Below, piece after piece: positions 9,403-17,132 of a stretch of 40,374 nucleotides of DNA. The stretch spans positions 1 to 40,374 of the forward strand of contig CAJMCT010000001.1 in the NCBI GenBank assembly GCA_905211955.1. Reading direction: 5' to 3'. The notes below the pieces were generated by a model. That model saw only the letters and a list, made by a program, of their open reading frames with translations, made no database searches and was not told the DNA's origin. Position 1 is the stretch's first letter. Each line of letters starts with the position of its first letter. The stretch is from an uncultured Eubacteriales bacterium (GTDB lineage: Bacteria; Bacillota; Clostridia; Christensenellales; Borkfalkiaceae). Made by a program: the position numbers and the translations under genes.

Positions 9403-10139
9403 TAATATCCCCCGTTTAGACGAGATTTAAGATTTTTAGGAGCCATAAGTTTCCATTTAGAATTAAACTCTATATCTTTATACTCGTCTCGTAAAAAATA
9501 TTTTATCTGATTGGTTAGTTTGCTTTTACACTCTTCAAAGAACGAATCGTTCATCATAAATTTGTCTTGAAAATGTTCTAACACGTAGCCTGTTTTTTGA
9601 TATAGAAATACCGAATCGTATGCTTTTAACGTTTCAAGTAGTTTTGTTTCGTCTAAAACGCGAATTTGGTCAAGCGCATTTAAGATTTCGTCAATTCCAC
9701 CGCCTGCGTCAATATCGTCAAGGCAGTCAATAACCGTACGTTCAAGAGACGTTACGCGAACCGCGGCGGTTACTATATTCATAATTTGAACGTCGTGTTT
9801 TAGGGGTTTACGAACATAGTCGATATCGTCAAAAGTAAAATCGTTGAAACGCTTTTTACTACCCACCGTTACGGTATTAAAAACTTGATTAGCCACGCCA
9901 AAATATTCAAAAGCAGAATGATAGCACACGAAAGCATCTTCAGCGATTTTTGTAGCAAGCTCAAACTTTGTCGTAAGCGGATATCCCGACACGTCAACGT
10001 GAACGTATAACCCGTTGCGAACCTTAACTATTTTTTTGGAACGAACTTGCCCCGCTATCCAATTTTCGTATTGTTTATCATTTATAAAATTGTCTATTAC
10101 GTCCTTTTTTGTAAACGTATAAGGGATAAATTTTGCCAT
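9402..10139 (-). CDS. abiEi: AbiEi-type antitoxin and repressor
   Basis: A 245-aa protein with an N-terminal winged-helix-like part (residues 1-60, with RSKKIVKVRNGLYVHV as the wing) and the AbiEi block around AYHSAFEYFG-like residues (FVCYHSAFEYFGVANQVF) and TSLERTVIDCLD. Family role: neutralises AbiEii and represses its own operon by binding inverted repeats. It is the first gene of a two-gene operon, with GAGGATATGTAA before its ATG. The promoter upstream is spanned by an inverted repeat, as expected. Confidence 0.88.
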   Translation of the reverse strand: MAKFIPYTFTKKDVIDNFINDKQYENWIAGQVRSKKIVKVRNGLYVHVDVSGYPLTTKFELATKIAEDAFVCYHSAFEYFGVANQVFNTVTVGSKKRFNDFTFDDIDYVRKPLKHDVQIMNIVTAAVRVTSLERTVIDCLDDIDAGGGIDEILNALDQIRVLDETKLLETLKAYDSVFLYQKTGYVLEHFQDKFMMNDSFFEECKSKLTNQIKYFLRDEYKDIEFNSKWKLMAPKNLKSRLNGGY

Positions 10140-10163
10140 TTACATATCCTCAAAACTAATTTT

Positions 10164-10202
10164 AACCACTTTAACATAAAACACTAAAAAAATCAAGTGG
10201 TT
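10164..10202 (-). promoter_or_regulatory. abiE promoter with flanking inverted repeat
   Basis: On the minus strand TTGATT (10191-10196) and TAAAGT (10168-10173) are separated by 17 bp. The 8-bp arms AACCACTT (10164-10171) and AAGTGGTT (10195-10202) bracket the promoter and overlap both hexamers. AbiEi proteins are known to bind such paired repeats, so this is the likely operator. Confidence 0.65.
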
Positions 10203-10376
10203 TGTGTAGATTTGGTTAATATTTAGTAATACTATACCTGATTTGCATAATTTCCGCAGAAAAATCAACGTTTCTTACGCATTTTTGGTGTAAAAAATAT
10301 GAATTTTAACTGTTTTTACGCAAAACACTACGTTAAATAAGTGTTTCGTGTGAGTTTAGTTAAAACAATACATAAA
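10203..10376. other. A+T-rich spacer without gene
   Basis: No coding frame or clear RNA structure. Several short related words occur (GTGTAGATTT, TACGCATTTTT, TACGCAAAACAC). This may be the decayed remainder of an insertion sequence, next to the IstA remnant, but no terminal repeats can be placed. Confidence 0.3.
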
Positions 10377-10412
10377 CTAAAAGGTTAGAACGTCTTTGTC
10401 CTAACCTTTTAG
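10377..10412 (-). terminator. Intrinsic terminator after the IstA-like gene
   Basis: A perfect 12-bp stem, CTAAAAGGTTAG (10377-10388) with CTAACCTTTTAG (10401-10412) and a 12-nt loop. It lies 13 bp after the stop of the minus-strand IstA-like gene and is followed by T-rich sequence on that strand. Confidence 0.65.
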
Positions 10413-10424
10413 TTGATTATTCAA

Positions 10425-10970
10425 TTACTTGTCGTCTAAGATTTTATCTTCTTCGAGTTTTAAGGATTTTAGCCACTCTTCCTTTTTAAGTTGGATTACT
10501 TGATAGTTTATACTTCCACGCGGACAACAAGATAATAAAAAGTTAAAGTCTTTTAGTTTGTTGCGAATCTTGTCGTTTGGGTCTTCGACTACAATTTTGG
10601 GTCTGCGATAAGCATTATATAAAGTTATAAAGCATTTCCAACTGTATGCCATCAAATTTTGTTTTGCGGCACGTTTGCAATACCTGCGCCAACATAGCCT
10701 TATAGACGATTGATTTTTACACATTTGAAACTCTTCCCACTTAAAATCGGGAATTAAATACCCGTCCCCTGCTTTCGCCCTTTCGAGGAATAATAAAGAA
10801 GAAATTTCTTCTTCACTCATTGACTTTACGTCATCATGATTAAGTTCTAGAGTTCGAAAACGCTTTAGCACAGTAAAAACAGTCATTCGAGAACAACTGC
10901 AAAGAGTAGCGATTTGCTCTTGTTTATTGCCTTTTTGATAATATTCAATGATTAATTTGTATTTTGACAT
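10425..10970 (-). CDS. IS21-type IstA N-terminal fragment or domesticated derivative
   Basis: A 181-aa protein. Residues 1-60 form an IstA-like HTH (MSKYKLIIEYYQKGNKQEQI... CSCSRMTVFTVLKRF), then SEEEISSLLF, then LIPDFKWEEF and SWKCFITLYNAYR, matching the linker region of IstA (usually IPD..., LLWxEY, QFxxxY). The DDE catalytic core (about 300 residues in IstA) is absent and no istB follows. The last 55 residues do not resemble IstA. A good ribosome binding site (AGGAG) and its own terminator suggest it may still be expressed, perhaps as a DNA-binding protein. Otherwise it is a truncated IS. Confidence 0.65.
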   Translation of the reverse strand: MSKYKLIIEYYQKGNKQEQIATLCSCSRMTVFTVLKRFRTLELNHDDVKSMSEEEISSLLFLERAKAGDGYLIPDFKWEEFQMCKNQSSIRLCWRRYCKRAAKQNLMAYSWKCFITLYNAYRRPKIVVEDPNDKIRNKLKDFNFLLSCCPRGSINYQVIQLKKEEWLKSLKLEEDKILDDK

Positions 10971-11097
10971 AATTTTCTCCTATTTTATCGCCCCTTTTTT
11001 ACCCATAGCGGTAGATACAGAAAAGTGTTCAATTTGAGGAACCACCCCGTTTTTTTGACCGATTTTTGACCTAACAAGAGATTTTTAAGAGAAAAAA
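10971..11097. other. Spacer upstream of the IstA-like gene
   Basis: It carries no gene. On the minus strand TTGAAC is present near 11030, but no matching -10 at standard spacing, so the promoter of the IstA-like gene is uncertain. The boundary between host island and outer mobile element probably lies between here and 11390. Confidence 0.3.
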
Positions 11098-11127
11098 AGT
11101 AGTCACTCTCCGAGAAGAATGACTACT
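11098..11127 (-). terminator. Strong hairpin terminator
   Basis: AGTAGTCA (11098-11105) pairs with TGACTACT (11120-11127). On the minus strand the stem is followed at once by a run of seven T residues. An A+T-rich segment on the other side could let it act in both directions. Confidence 0.7.
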
Positions 11128-11275
11128 AAAACCTTATTTTTTAATTAAAAATTGAATTTTTACCGCTTTACGGTGCTAATTCTTAGCCCCTAGGATTACG
11201 GATATTAGCCTGTGCTGTACCAACTTTCGAGCGAGCGATTTATCGCCCGTTTGAGTGCTGTATTATATCGCTTGA
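11098..11275 (-). ncRNA. Candidate structured RNA or attachment region
   Basis: Read on the minus strand, a TATAAT near 11265 is followed by a series of short hairpins: a GCGAT-ATCGC stem, a GCTAAT...ATTAGC pair, an ACCG-CGGT stem, and then the terminator at 11098-11127. No coding frame fits. This could be a small RNA ending in an intrinsic terminator, or the recombination end of the outer element, whose recombinase stops at 11395. I recognise no RNA family. Confidence 0.25.
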
Positions 11276-11340
11276 CTATGTGCAATATCTGTATTCTACG
11301 ACGACGTCGCAGCTTGTTTTCGTATTTATACTACGCAAGT

Positions 11341-11366
11341 AAATAACTTGTCTTGAGTAGTTATTT
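11341..11366 (-). terminator. Hairpin after the outer recombinase gene
   Basis: AAATAACT (11341-11348) and AGTTATTT (11359-11366) form an 8-bp stem with a 10-nt loop, 29 bp after the recombinase stop codon. A+T-rich; terminator function is plausible but not certain. Confidence 0.45.
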
Positions 11367-11394
11367 TTCTCCCCTTATGAATTTTTCAAATCCC

Positions 11395-13077
11395 TCAAAT
11401 GTATACTCTGACAATGAGGTCTTCCCACTGATTGGGTCTTAACATTCCTTCTCTCTCTTTACGATATGTTTTCGCCTCGTTATAGTCTATCTTAAATGAC
11501 CAAACCATTTTTTTCTTTTCGTTCGGTTTCTCAATCAAATCGAAATCCATATACCACTCATAACAAGTTTCGCTTCGCGGAATAACGGTATCAACAAATT
11601 GCGAGATTATATCTCTATCCACATAATGCTCCGTAAAATCCATTTTTTGCAAAAGGAAATTCTGTATTTTCCCCTCTACGCTATCGCTGTCCGTTCTCGT
11701 TTCTACGCCTGCTTCAAATGCGAGTCTCTGTTGTACAACTTTTTCTCTTTCTTTTTCTATTTCAGATTTATATTCCAAAAATTCTTCTTTGGAAATTTCA
11801 TCTTCCAATCGCATTCGAGTCAAACGTTTCATTTTCTCGTCCAATTTAGCAATGTCTTGATTTAACCTATCTTTTAGAGCATCAGTCTGTCTGCGTCCCT
11901 CGTGGACCCCGACTTGATAAAGAGAAGAAACCTCATATAAAATATCTTTTCTGTTTCCCCATAGTCCTGAAAAAATATGTCTTGCCATCAACTCCAATTT
12001 CCAATCACATATTTCTCGCAAATCGCAAGCTCTTCCCGGATCGATTCCGGCTTCATCCCTTACGCTTTTTGAACCATTATTTAATTGGTTATAGCATTTG
12101 TATCCGTAGATTATATCTCCGTTTTTGTTTTTTCTCCACTTATTTCGGCGCATACGATATCCACAACGACATTTCAGTTTTTTTACCCAAACGTCGCCAC
12201 TCGCATGAATCCCCGCAGTATGTATTACATCACCGTCAAGCGAAAAATAATGAACTTTACGTTTTCTTTGTTCTCTTATTTGCTTACATCGTTCCCATTG
12301 CTCTTCACTGATAATCGGCTCAAAATCACCTTTCACATACATATAAGAATCTTCATCGCGATTCCTTATTATCTTTTGGTCAAGAAAATTGTTTCTTCGG
12401 GATTTCAGATATGCGGGGTAACCTTTATAGGTAGAATTATGCAAGATACGAGAAATTTTTGAATTCTCCCATCGCACTAAACCTGAACTATCCTTACGAT
12501 GCCGCCGAATCATTTCATCACGAATTTGCGACATACCCATTCCAGCGCAATACAAATCATATATCATTTTTACGGTTTCGGCTTGTTCCGCATTTATAAC
12601 ATATGTTCCTGTATTCTTGTCTCGATCGTAGCCGAGAATATTGCCGTTTCCGTATAGAACGCCCTTGTCGCGACTAATTTTCTGCCCCGCACGAACGCGC
12701 TCGGACGTTTTTCTGCTCTCTTCCTGTGCAAGCGTAGCCATAATCGTGAGTCGAAGTTCGCCGTCACCGTCCATCGTCCAAATGTTATCTTCGACGAAGT
12801 AAACTTCCACACCGTAATTCTTCAAATCTCTCGTGACCACAAGAGTATCTACTGTATTTCGAGCGAAACGGCACACCTCTCTTGTTACAATAAGGTCAAA
12901 CTTCTTTTGCTTTGCATCTTGAATCATTTGCAGAAACGCAGGTCTTTTCTTTGCTTGCGTTTCCGTGATACCTTCATCCACATACTTTCTCAACACCATC
13001 CAATTTTGATGCCTTGTTGCAATATCGTCATACCACTGAATTTGATTTTCCAAAGCCGACAACTGCGCTTCATGTTC
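11395..13077 (-). pseudogene. Outer large serine recombinase, 3' part (interrupted gene)
   Basis: This piece encodes the recombinase from HEAQLSALENQIQWYDD onward (559 aa up to the stop). It has the rest of the resolvase domain (VTREVCRFARNTVDTL, TIMATLAQEESRKTSERV), the recombinase domain, a CRCG...C zinc ribbon near residue 300, and a coiled coil. It lacks the YxRVS catalytic serine. That segment is 15.8 kb away at 28828-28929. Joining the pieces at the shared GA restores SSEHEAQ in frame and a 590-aa protein. The only local starts are TTG at 13062 or weaker codons. The gene is therefore interrupted by insertion of the inner element and could be restored by its excision. Confidence 0.9.
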
Positions 13078-13078
13078 G

Positions 13079-13089
13079 GATGAGTAAAC
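13079..13089 (+). repeat. Left terminal inverted repeat of the inner element
   Basis: GATGAGTAAAC, followed by GATAGGG. It lies 22 bp beyond the stop codon of the TnpX-like gene. Its partner is at 28826-28836. Confidence 0.88.
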
Positions 13090-13110
13090 GATAGGGAGAA
13101 TATGCAGCCG

Positions 13111-14799
13111 TTAAAAGATTTCGGCTACACGACTTCCTTTCACTTTATACCCGTGCGTGCTTTCCGCACCGATAAATTTATAAATAATTCTGATTTCCTG
13201 TTTGTGTGCGCTTCCGTCGGCATACTTCTCGCCTATATAAATCCTGTCGATGAAATTATTCAGTATTTCGGGTGTAAGTCCCTCGATTTCCGTATAACTA
13301 TTGACGACCTTCAGAAACTCACGAATATTGCTCTCTTCGTCGTTTACAAGATCTAAAGCCTTTTTCAACTCAAGGATTTCGCTCTTTAAAGCCGTTTGTT
13401 CCGCCTCGTATTTTTTCGCCAACAAATCAAAGCGTTCGTCCGAAATTTTACCGGTTACGTTGTCTTCATACAGGTTTGCAATGATATCGTCAAGCGTTTT
13501 TATACGATTTTCCGCTTTTACAATTTTCGTTTGCGCCGAGAGCCGCACGCTCCGCATTTCTTTTACCGAACATTTACGATACTTTTCGATAAACTCCGAT
13601 TCGTGCGTTTTCACTTCGTTCATCACCCGTTTAATATCTTCCAGAACCAATTCGTTCAACACCCTCTTCAGAATCGAATGCGCCGTACACTGAATTTTCG
13701 TCCGTCTGTTGTACTTTGAGCAAACGTAAAAATCATAGTTCCTGTTTTTTGCAACACGTCTTAAAGTGATAGGAAATCCGCAATCGGCACAATATAACAA
13801 TCCGGCGAAAATATTGATATCGTCAAAGTGATTTTTCACAACCCTTTTTACCTGCGTCAACTTCTGCGCCAGATCAAACGTTTCCTTATCGACAATCGCT
13901 TCGTGGTGATTTTCGATAACCTTCCATTCGGACGGATCGCGATAGACAAACCGTTTGTTTTTATACGATTTTCTCGTCGTTTTGAAATTTACGAGATGTC
14001 CGATATAATTCGGATTACGCAAGATTTTATAAACCGTGCTTCTGTGCCATAAATACGGTTCGGTCGTGTCGTTCCGATACATATTCCTGCCCTGTTTCAG
14101 ATAAAACGCTTTCGGGGTGTCGTAGCCATTTTCGGTCAGTATTTTCGCTATTGCAAGTGCGTTATAGCCGTTTACGCATAGTCTGAATATCTCCCGGATT
14201 GTCGGCGCGCACCTTTCGTCTATCAACCACTTGTTTTTGTCGTTCGGATCTTTCATATATCCGAGCGGCGGCGTGTTCGTCAGCGGTTTTCCCGATTCGC
14301 CTTTATTCCTTATCACCGCGCGTATTTTTTTGCTCGTATCTCTCGCAAGCCATTCGTTGAAAACGTTTTTGAACGGTATCAATTCGTTATCCGAGCCGTT
14401 TTCGCTATCCACGTTATCGTTTATCGCTATAAAATGAATATCTTTTTCGGCAAACGTAAATTCCGTAAGATAGCCGACTTTCAGATAATCTCTTCCGAGC
14501 CTCGACATATCTTTTACGATTATCGTTTTCACTTTTCCTTCGTCTACGTCGGACATCATTCTTTGAAAATCCGGGCGATTGAAATTCGTTCCGCTGTAAC
14601 CGTCGTCGATATAATATTCAATATTCCGGTATCCGTGTTGTTTCGCATACCGCCCGAGAATATCTCTCTGATTTTTGATACTGTTGCTTTCGCCCTCGGT
14701 CCCGTTATCGTCTACGCTGAGCCTGCAATAAAGCGCGGTTATTACCTCACCTCCGTTTTTTGTTCTTTTATTTTTATTTGCCGTTTGTAATTCTAACAT
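13111..14799 (-). CDS. tnpX: TnpX-like large serine recombinase of the inner element
   Basis: A 562-aa protein. The resolvase domain begins ALYCRLSVDDNG with catalytic Ser28 and includes MSRLGRDYLKVG and FNEWLARDTSKKIRAV. A recombinase domain follows, then a zinc ribbon (GLLYCADCG ... YVCSKY ... C) near 320, a coiled coil, and a DUF4368-like C-terminus (LNNFIDRIYIGEK). Role: cuts both ends and the target at GA, joining through a Ser-DNA bond to excise or insert the element. Start: ATG at 14799 behind GGAGG, overlapping the previous frame by 7 nt. It is complete, so the element should be able to move. Its own SVDDNG codons differ from the target it sits in. Confidence 0.93.
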   Translation of the reverse strand: MLELQTANKNKRTKNGGEVITALYCRLSVDDNGTEGESNSIKNQRDILGRYAKQHGYRNIEYYIDDGYSGTNFNRPDFQRMMSDVDEGKVKTIIVKDMSRLGRDYLKVGYLTEFTFAEKDIHFIAINDNVDSENGSDNELIPFKNVFNEWLARDTSKKIRAVIRNKGESGKPLTNTPPLGYMKDPNDKNKWLIDERCAPTIREIFRLCVNGYNALAIAKILTENGYDTPKAFYLKQGRNMYRNDTTEPYLWHRSTVYKILRNPNYIGHLVNFKTTRKSYKNKRFVYRDPSEWKVIENHHEAIVDKETFDLAQKLTQVKRVVKNHFDDINIFAGLLYCADCGFPITLRRVAKNRNYDFYVCSKYNRRTKIQCTAHSILKRVLNELVLEDIKRVMNEVKTHESEFIEKYRKCSVKEMRSVRLSAQTKIVKAENRIKTLDDIIANLYEDNVTGKISDERFDLLAKKYEAEQTALKSEILELKKALDLVNDEESNIREFLKVVNSYTEIEGLTPEILNNFIDRIYIGEKYADGSAHKQEIRIIYKFIGAESTHGYKVKGSRVAEIF

Positions 14800-15026
14800 A
14801 TCTGTTTACCTCCGTCAGATTCCAAACAGCAAGTTCGTAACTTACCTTCTCCAAGCCGTTCTTCCGTCAGGCTTGTAAATTTTTTTATTACCAAACGCTC
14901 TAATATCTCGTATGCGGATTCTCGTGCGCCTTGCATCGATTCCGTGCTTACGATATACAGCGTTTCGTTTTTCCTTGCCCTTACCTTGTTTTTATCCGTT
15001 ACCTTATTTGTCTCTCTGTTTTGCAA
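14793..15026 (-). CDS. Small protein upstream of tnpX
   Basis: A 77-aa protein, basic at the start, with KNETLYIVSTESMQGARESAYEILERL in the middle. I do not recognise a named family. Small accessory frames of this sort commonly precede large serine recombinases in Clostridia. It starts with TTG close behind AAGGAG, overlaps the 31-aa frame upstream and runs into tnpX by 7 nt, so translation is probably coupled through the cluster. It could help control recombinase synthesis or directionality; that is inference only. Confidence 0.6.
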   Translation of the reverse strand: MQNRETNKVTDKNKVRARKNETLYIVSTESMQGARESAYEILERLVIKKFTSLTEERLGEGKLRTCCLESDGGKQIC

Positions 15027-15099
15027 TTCTCCTTAACTTTATTGTGCGGATACTATGTTCTCTCTCCGGATGGATACTATGTTCTCTCTCCATAAACAC
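15004..15099 (-). CDS. Tiny 31-codon frame with an internal peptide repeat
   Basis: GTG start with a perfect AGGAGG at 15106-15111, six bases upstream. It encodes two copies of EREHSI within the first half because a 20-bp DNA repeat with a 24-bp period is exactly eight codons long. It ends inside the start region of the 77-aa gene. It may be a leader peptide coupling translation to the recombinase cluster. The strong ribosome binding site is the main support. Confidence 0.45.
   Translation of the reverse strand: MFMEREHSIHPEREHSIRTIKLRRIAKQRDK
15048..15091. repeat. Two perfect 20-bp direct repeats
   Basis: GGATACTATGTTCTCTCTCC occurs at 15048-15067 and 15072-15091, separated by 4 bp. It lies between the RHH gene and the recombinase cluster. 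It could be a protein-binding site or part of a leader frame. Confidence 0.85.
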
Positions 15100-15131
15100 A
15101 AAAATCCTCCTGTTCGATATTTTAGTTTTTG

Positions 15132-15428
15132 TTACGTTTTATTGTTGTTTTTCTCTTCCTCGAATTTGCGCAACTCAAAATCAAAGAAATCGTCGTAGCC
15201 GTCCGTTATCTTCGCAAGGTCGGTATTTATCTCTCCCGACTGCTCCAACAGCGACTTATATCCTTCTTCAATGAGTTTAACTTTCGTATACCCATGTTTC
15301 TTCAAAAATGCGTCTATTTCTTCCGCCGTTTCTCTCGGTATACTCGTTCCCCATACCACGTTTTTGGCTTTTCTCTCGTTCTTATGCTTTTCTTCGTATC
15401 TTTTATCTCTTTCGCTTCTCGGTTTCAT
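15132..15428 (-). CDS. Ribbon-helix-helix-like regulator, paralog 2
   Basis: A 98-aa protein with a basic start, TSIPRETAEEIDAFLKKHGYTKVKLIEEGY as strand-helix-helix, and an acidic C-terminal tail of about 30 residues not found in the other two paralogs. ATG at 15428 follows GGAGGG by eight bases. Its promoter is directly overlapped by a TCGTAT-NN-ATACGA palindrome, and the same palindrome lies at the promoter of the outer element's RHH operon. This supports autoregulation of the transposition and mobilisation genes by this protein family (inference). Confidence 0.75.
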   Translation of the reverse strand: MKPRSERDKRYEEKHKNERKAKNVVWGTSIPRETAEEIDAFLKKHGYTKVKLIEEGYKSLLEQSGEINTDLAKITDGYDDFFDFELRKFEEEKNNNKT

Positions 15429-15453
15429 TCCTGAACCCTCCGTAAATATATCA

Positions 15454-15503
15454 TCGTATCTATACGACGATTATATTTTACTGTTTTCTGCGCTCAGAGT
15501 CAA
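15454..15503 (-). promoter_or_regulatory. Promoter and palindromic operator of the RHH-tnpX cluster
   Basis: TTGACT (15498-15503) and TAAAAT (15475-15480) on the minus strand are 17 bp apart. TCGTATCTATACGA (15454-15467) lies just downstream of the -10, where a bound repressor would block initiation. A matching site is at 30006-30019. Confidence 0.7.
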
Positions 15504-15543
15504 GCTCTTTTATGTGAACGGAGAGTAAAAGCCGCCTTAAATT

Positions 15544-16578
15544 TTACTTATGATTATTGTTTCTGCCTTGTTTTTCTTGCTTTTTGCGTTCTTCTTCGAT
15601 TTCCGCTTCTATCTGTTGTAACCTCGGAACTTGCCGAACGACGTCGAGCGTAAAGAGCGAAAGAACGGAATCGAAAAAGCTACCGATTGTTTTTGGCTTT
15701 CCGTGGACGATACGCTCGTATTCTTTCGGATTAGTTCTTGCAAGTGTTTTTCCCGCGTGGATATAACGATTATCGTTATCCCTTTGTCTTTGTAATGCTT
15801 CCGATTTCCGCGCATATTCGAGCGTTTCGTCCATAGCCTTTGTAAGCCGTTTTGAAAGGTCGTTGTTGTCTGCCGTTAAAGCGATTACTTGTTCCTGCAA
15901 CTTTCCGCGTTTCCGTGGAATATTCCCGCTTTTTGCCTCGGTTAAAGCGTCCGCATAAACCTGATTTTCTTCCCGTATGGCTTCCGCTTGCTCGATTATC
16001 TTTTTTGCCTTAAATTCTGCGGTGGAAAGGTGTTTTTTCTGACTACCTTCTTTTCCGCGCTGTAAACCCCAACGTTTTCCGACGGATTCATAAAAATCCG
16101 TCTGCAACTGCTGTAACTGCGGTTTATCGAAAAGTTGTTTACTGCAAAGTCTGCCGTCTTTTGTTACGGGCATCAGGTTTAAGTGCATATGCGGCGTTGT
16201 TTCGTCGTTATGAACAACCGCCGCGATAATGTTTTCTTCGCCGTAACGCTCCGCAAAAAACTTGTAGCAGTCCGAGAAAAAGTTATATTGTTCTATCTTG
16301 GCTAAACCGTCGAAAAAAGTTTTATCCGACCCTAACACAAACGAGTTCATTACAACTGCGTCTTTGCGCGGAGATAAGCCTAACTCTTTTATTCTGCCGT
16401 TTATGAACTCCGTGTAAGTTTTGCCGAAATATGGCGTGAAGCGATAATTGTTTCTCGTCCGCTCGCTGTCTATTTGTGGATTGTCCGACTTGTATTTTTC
16501 GTCCCGTTCGTTTTCCTTTTCGATAGGCGCGACGTCTTGTTTATGGTATTTCTCCATATGACACACTAAATATGAAAT
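15544..16578 (-). CDS. MobV/Pre-family relaxase
   Basis: A 344-aa relaxase, similar to TnpZ of Tn4451 and Mob of pMV158. VHNDETTPHMHLNLMPV near residue 130 holds the HxDE...PHxH metal-binding motif. The N-terminus reads SYLVCHMEKYHKQD and the region around NYRFTPYFGKTYTEFI is typical. The C-terminal half is coiled coil. Family role: nicks oriT so that the element can be mobilised by a co-resident conjugation system. Start: no ATG fits, but an ATT codon at 16578, nine bases after a perfect AGGAGG, gives the family's usual MSYLVCHM start. The ATG at 16557 would lose conserved residues. Confidence 0.9.
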   Translation of the reverse strand: MSYLVCHMEKYHKQDVAPIEKENERDEKYKSDNPQIDSERTRNNYRFTPYFGKTYTEFINGRIKELGLSPRKDAVVMNSFVLGSDKTFFDGLAKIEQYNFFSDCYKFFAERYGEENIIAAVVHNDETTPHMHLNLMPVTKDGRLCSKQLFDKPQLQQLQTDFYESVGKRWGLQRGKEGSQKKHLSTAEFKAKKIIEQAEAIREENQVYADALTEAKSGNIPRKRGKLQEQVIALTADNNDLSKRLTKAMDETLEYARKSEALQRQRDNDNRYIHAGKTLARTNPKEYERIVHGKPKTIGSFFDSVLSLFTLDVVRQVPRLQQIEAEIEEERKKQEKQGRNNNHK

Positions 16579-16677
16579 GATGATTTTCCTCCTGAAATTT
16601 GTTTTTATTCTCATTGAGCAAAGTGTGTAGAATTTCCTCTGCCGACTGTTTTTATCAGTGGGTTCACAGCCTCGCAG

Positions 16678-16720
16678 AGCCCACAACTTCGCCTGCGAAG
16701 TATAGTGGGCTACACTTTGC
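16678..16720 (+). other. oriT: Candidate oriT recognised by the MobV relaxase
   Basis: On the plus strand AAGTATAGTGGGCTACACTT (16698-16717) resembles the pMV158 recombination site A (AAGTATAGTGTG then TTATACTTT). It is preceded by a compound hairpin: AGCCCAC (16678-16684) with GTGGGCT (16705-16711), enclosing ACTTCGC with GCGAAGT (16686-16701). By analogy the nick would be within TAGTGGG-CTA. Position upstream of the relaxase gene fits. Confidence 0.72.
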
Positions 16721-16805
16721 CTGAATTGTTCTCATTTTGCTTCCCGTTTGCTTCCAAAGTTTTTCTCTACGATATACATTGAAAAACGCTCTTAAAAATA
16801 CATTT

Positions 16806-16826
16806 TCAACTTGTATCCAACTTCAT
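16806..16826 (-). CDS. Possible six-codon leader peptide before mobV
   Basis: ATG with a perfect AAGGAGG (16834-16840) seven bases upstream encodes only MKLDTS before TGA. The combination of an optimal ribosome binding site and an immediate stop suggests a leader or a decayed gene. Low confidence. Confidence 0.25.
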   Translation of the reverse strand: MKLDTS

Positions 16827-16900
16827 TTTTCTGCCTCCTTCATTTTGTTTTACTTTCAGTTTTTGTTCTTACGAGTCCACGAAAGACAAATTATCTCTCT

Positions 16901-17030
16901 ACTTATATTGGAAAGTTTCAATCTCTTTGCGGGGGTGTTTCGCAAAAGTTTTTTACCCCCTCACTATAATTGGAAAGTTACGAGCCGTTTGTCGGGGTAT
17001 TTCACGAAAATTTTTATATTTTTTCTTTAG
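16901..17030. repeat. Imperfect tandem repeat, 62-bp period
   Basis: TTGGAAAGTT recurs at 16908-16917 and 16970-16979. Each is followed at the same spacing by a G-rich GGGGTNTTTC block and a CNAAANTTTTT block. The unit lies between the cargo operon terminator and oriT and has no coding frame. It may be a relaxosome-protein binding array or structured leader. Confidence 0.65.
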
Positions 17031-17063
17031 GAATATTGAAAATCTTATACCTCCTCAAAATAG

Positions 17064-17096
17064 GAACAAAAAAGCCGATGACTGTTTGCCATCGAC
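17064..17096 (-). terminator. Intrinsic terminator of the seven-gene cargo operon
   Basis: GTCGATG pairs with CATCGGC on the minus strand (17090-17096 with 17074-17080), giving a 7-bp stem followed at once by TTTTTT. It is located 36 bp after the stop of the RNase III-like gene. Confidence 0.8.
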
Positions 17097-17132
17097 CATA
17101 AATAATTTTATATGTTTTTATAATAAGTAATT

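Noticed and set aside
13060..13062. TTG at 13062 as the true start of a complete recombinase
   Set aside because: The resulting protein would lack the catalytic serine, and the missing 31 residues are found intact at 28828-28929.
11395..14799. One recombinase gene broken by an in-frame stop at 13111
   Set aside because: The two products are different recombinases, each with its own resolvase domain; they share a frame only by chance across the element boundary.
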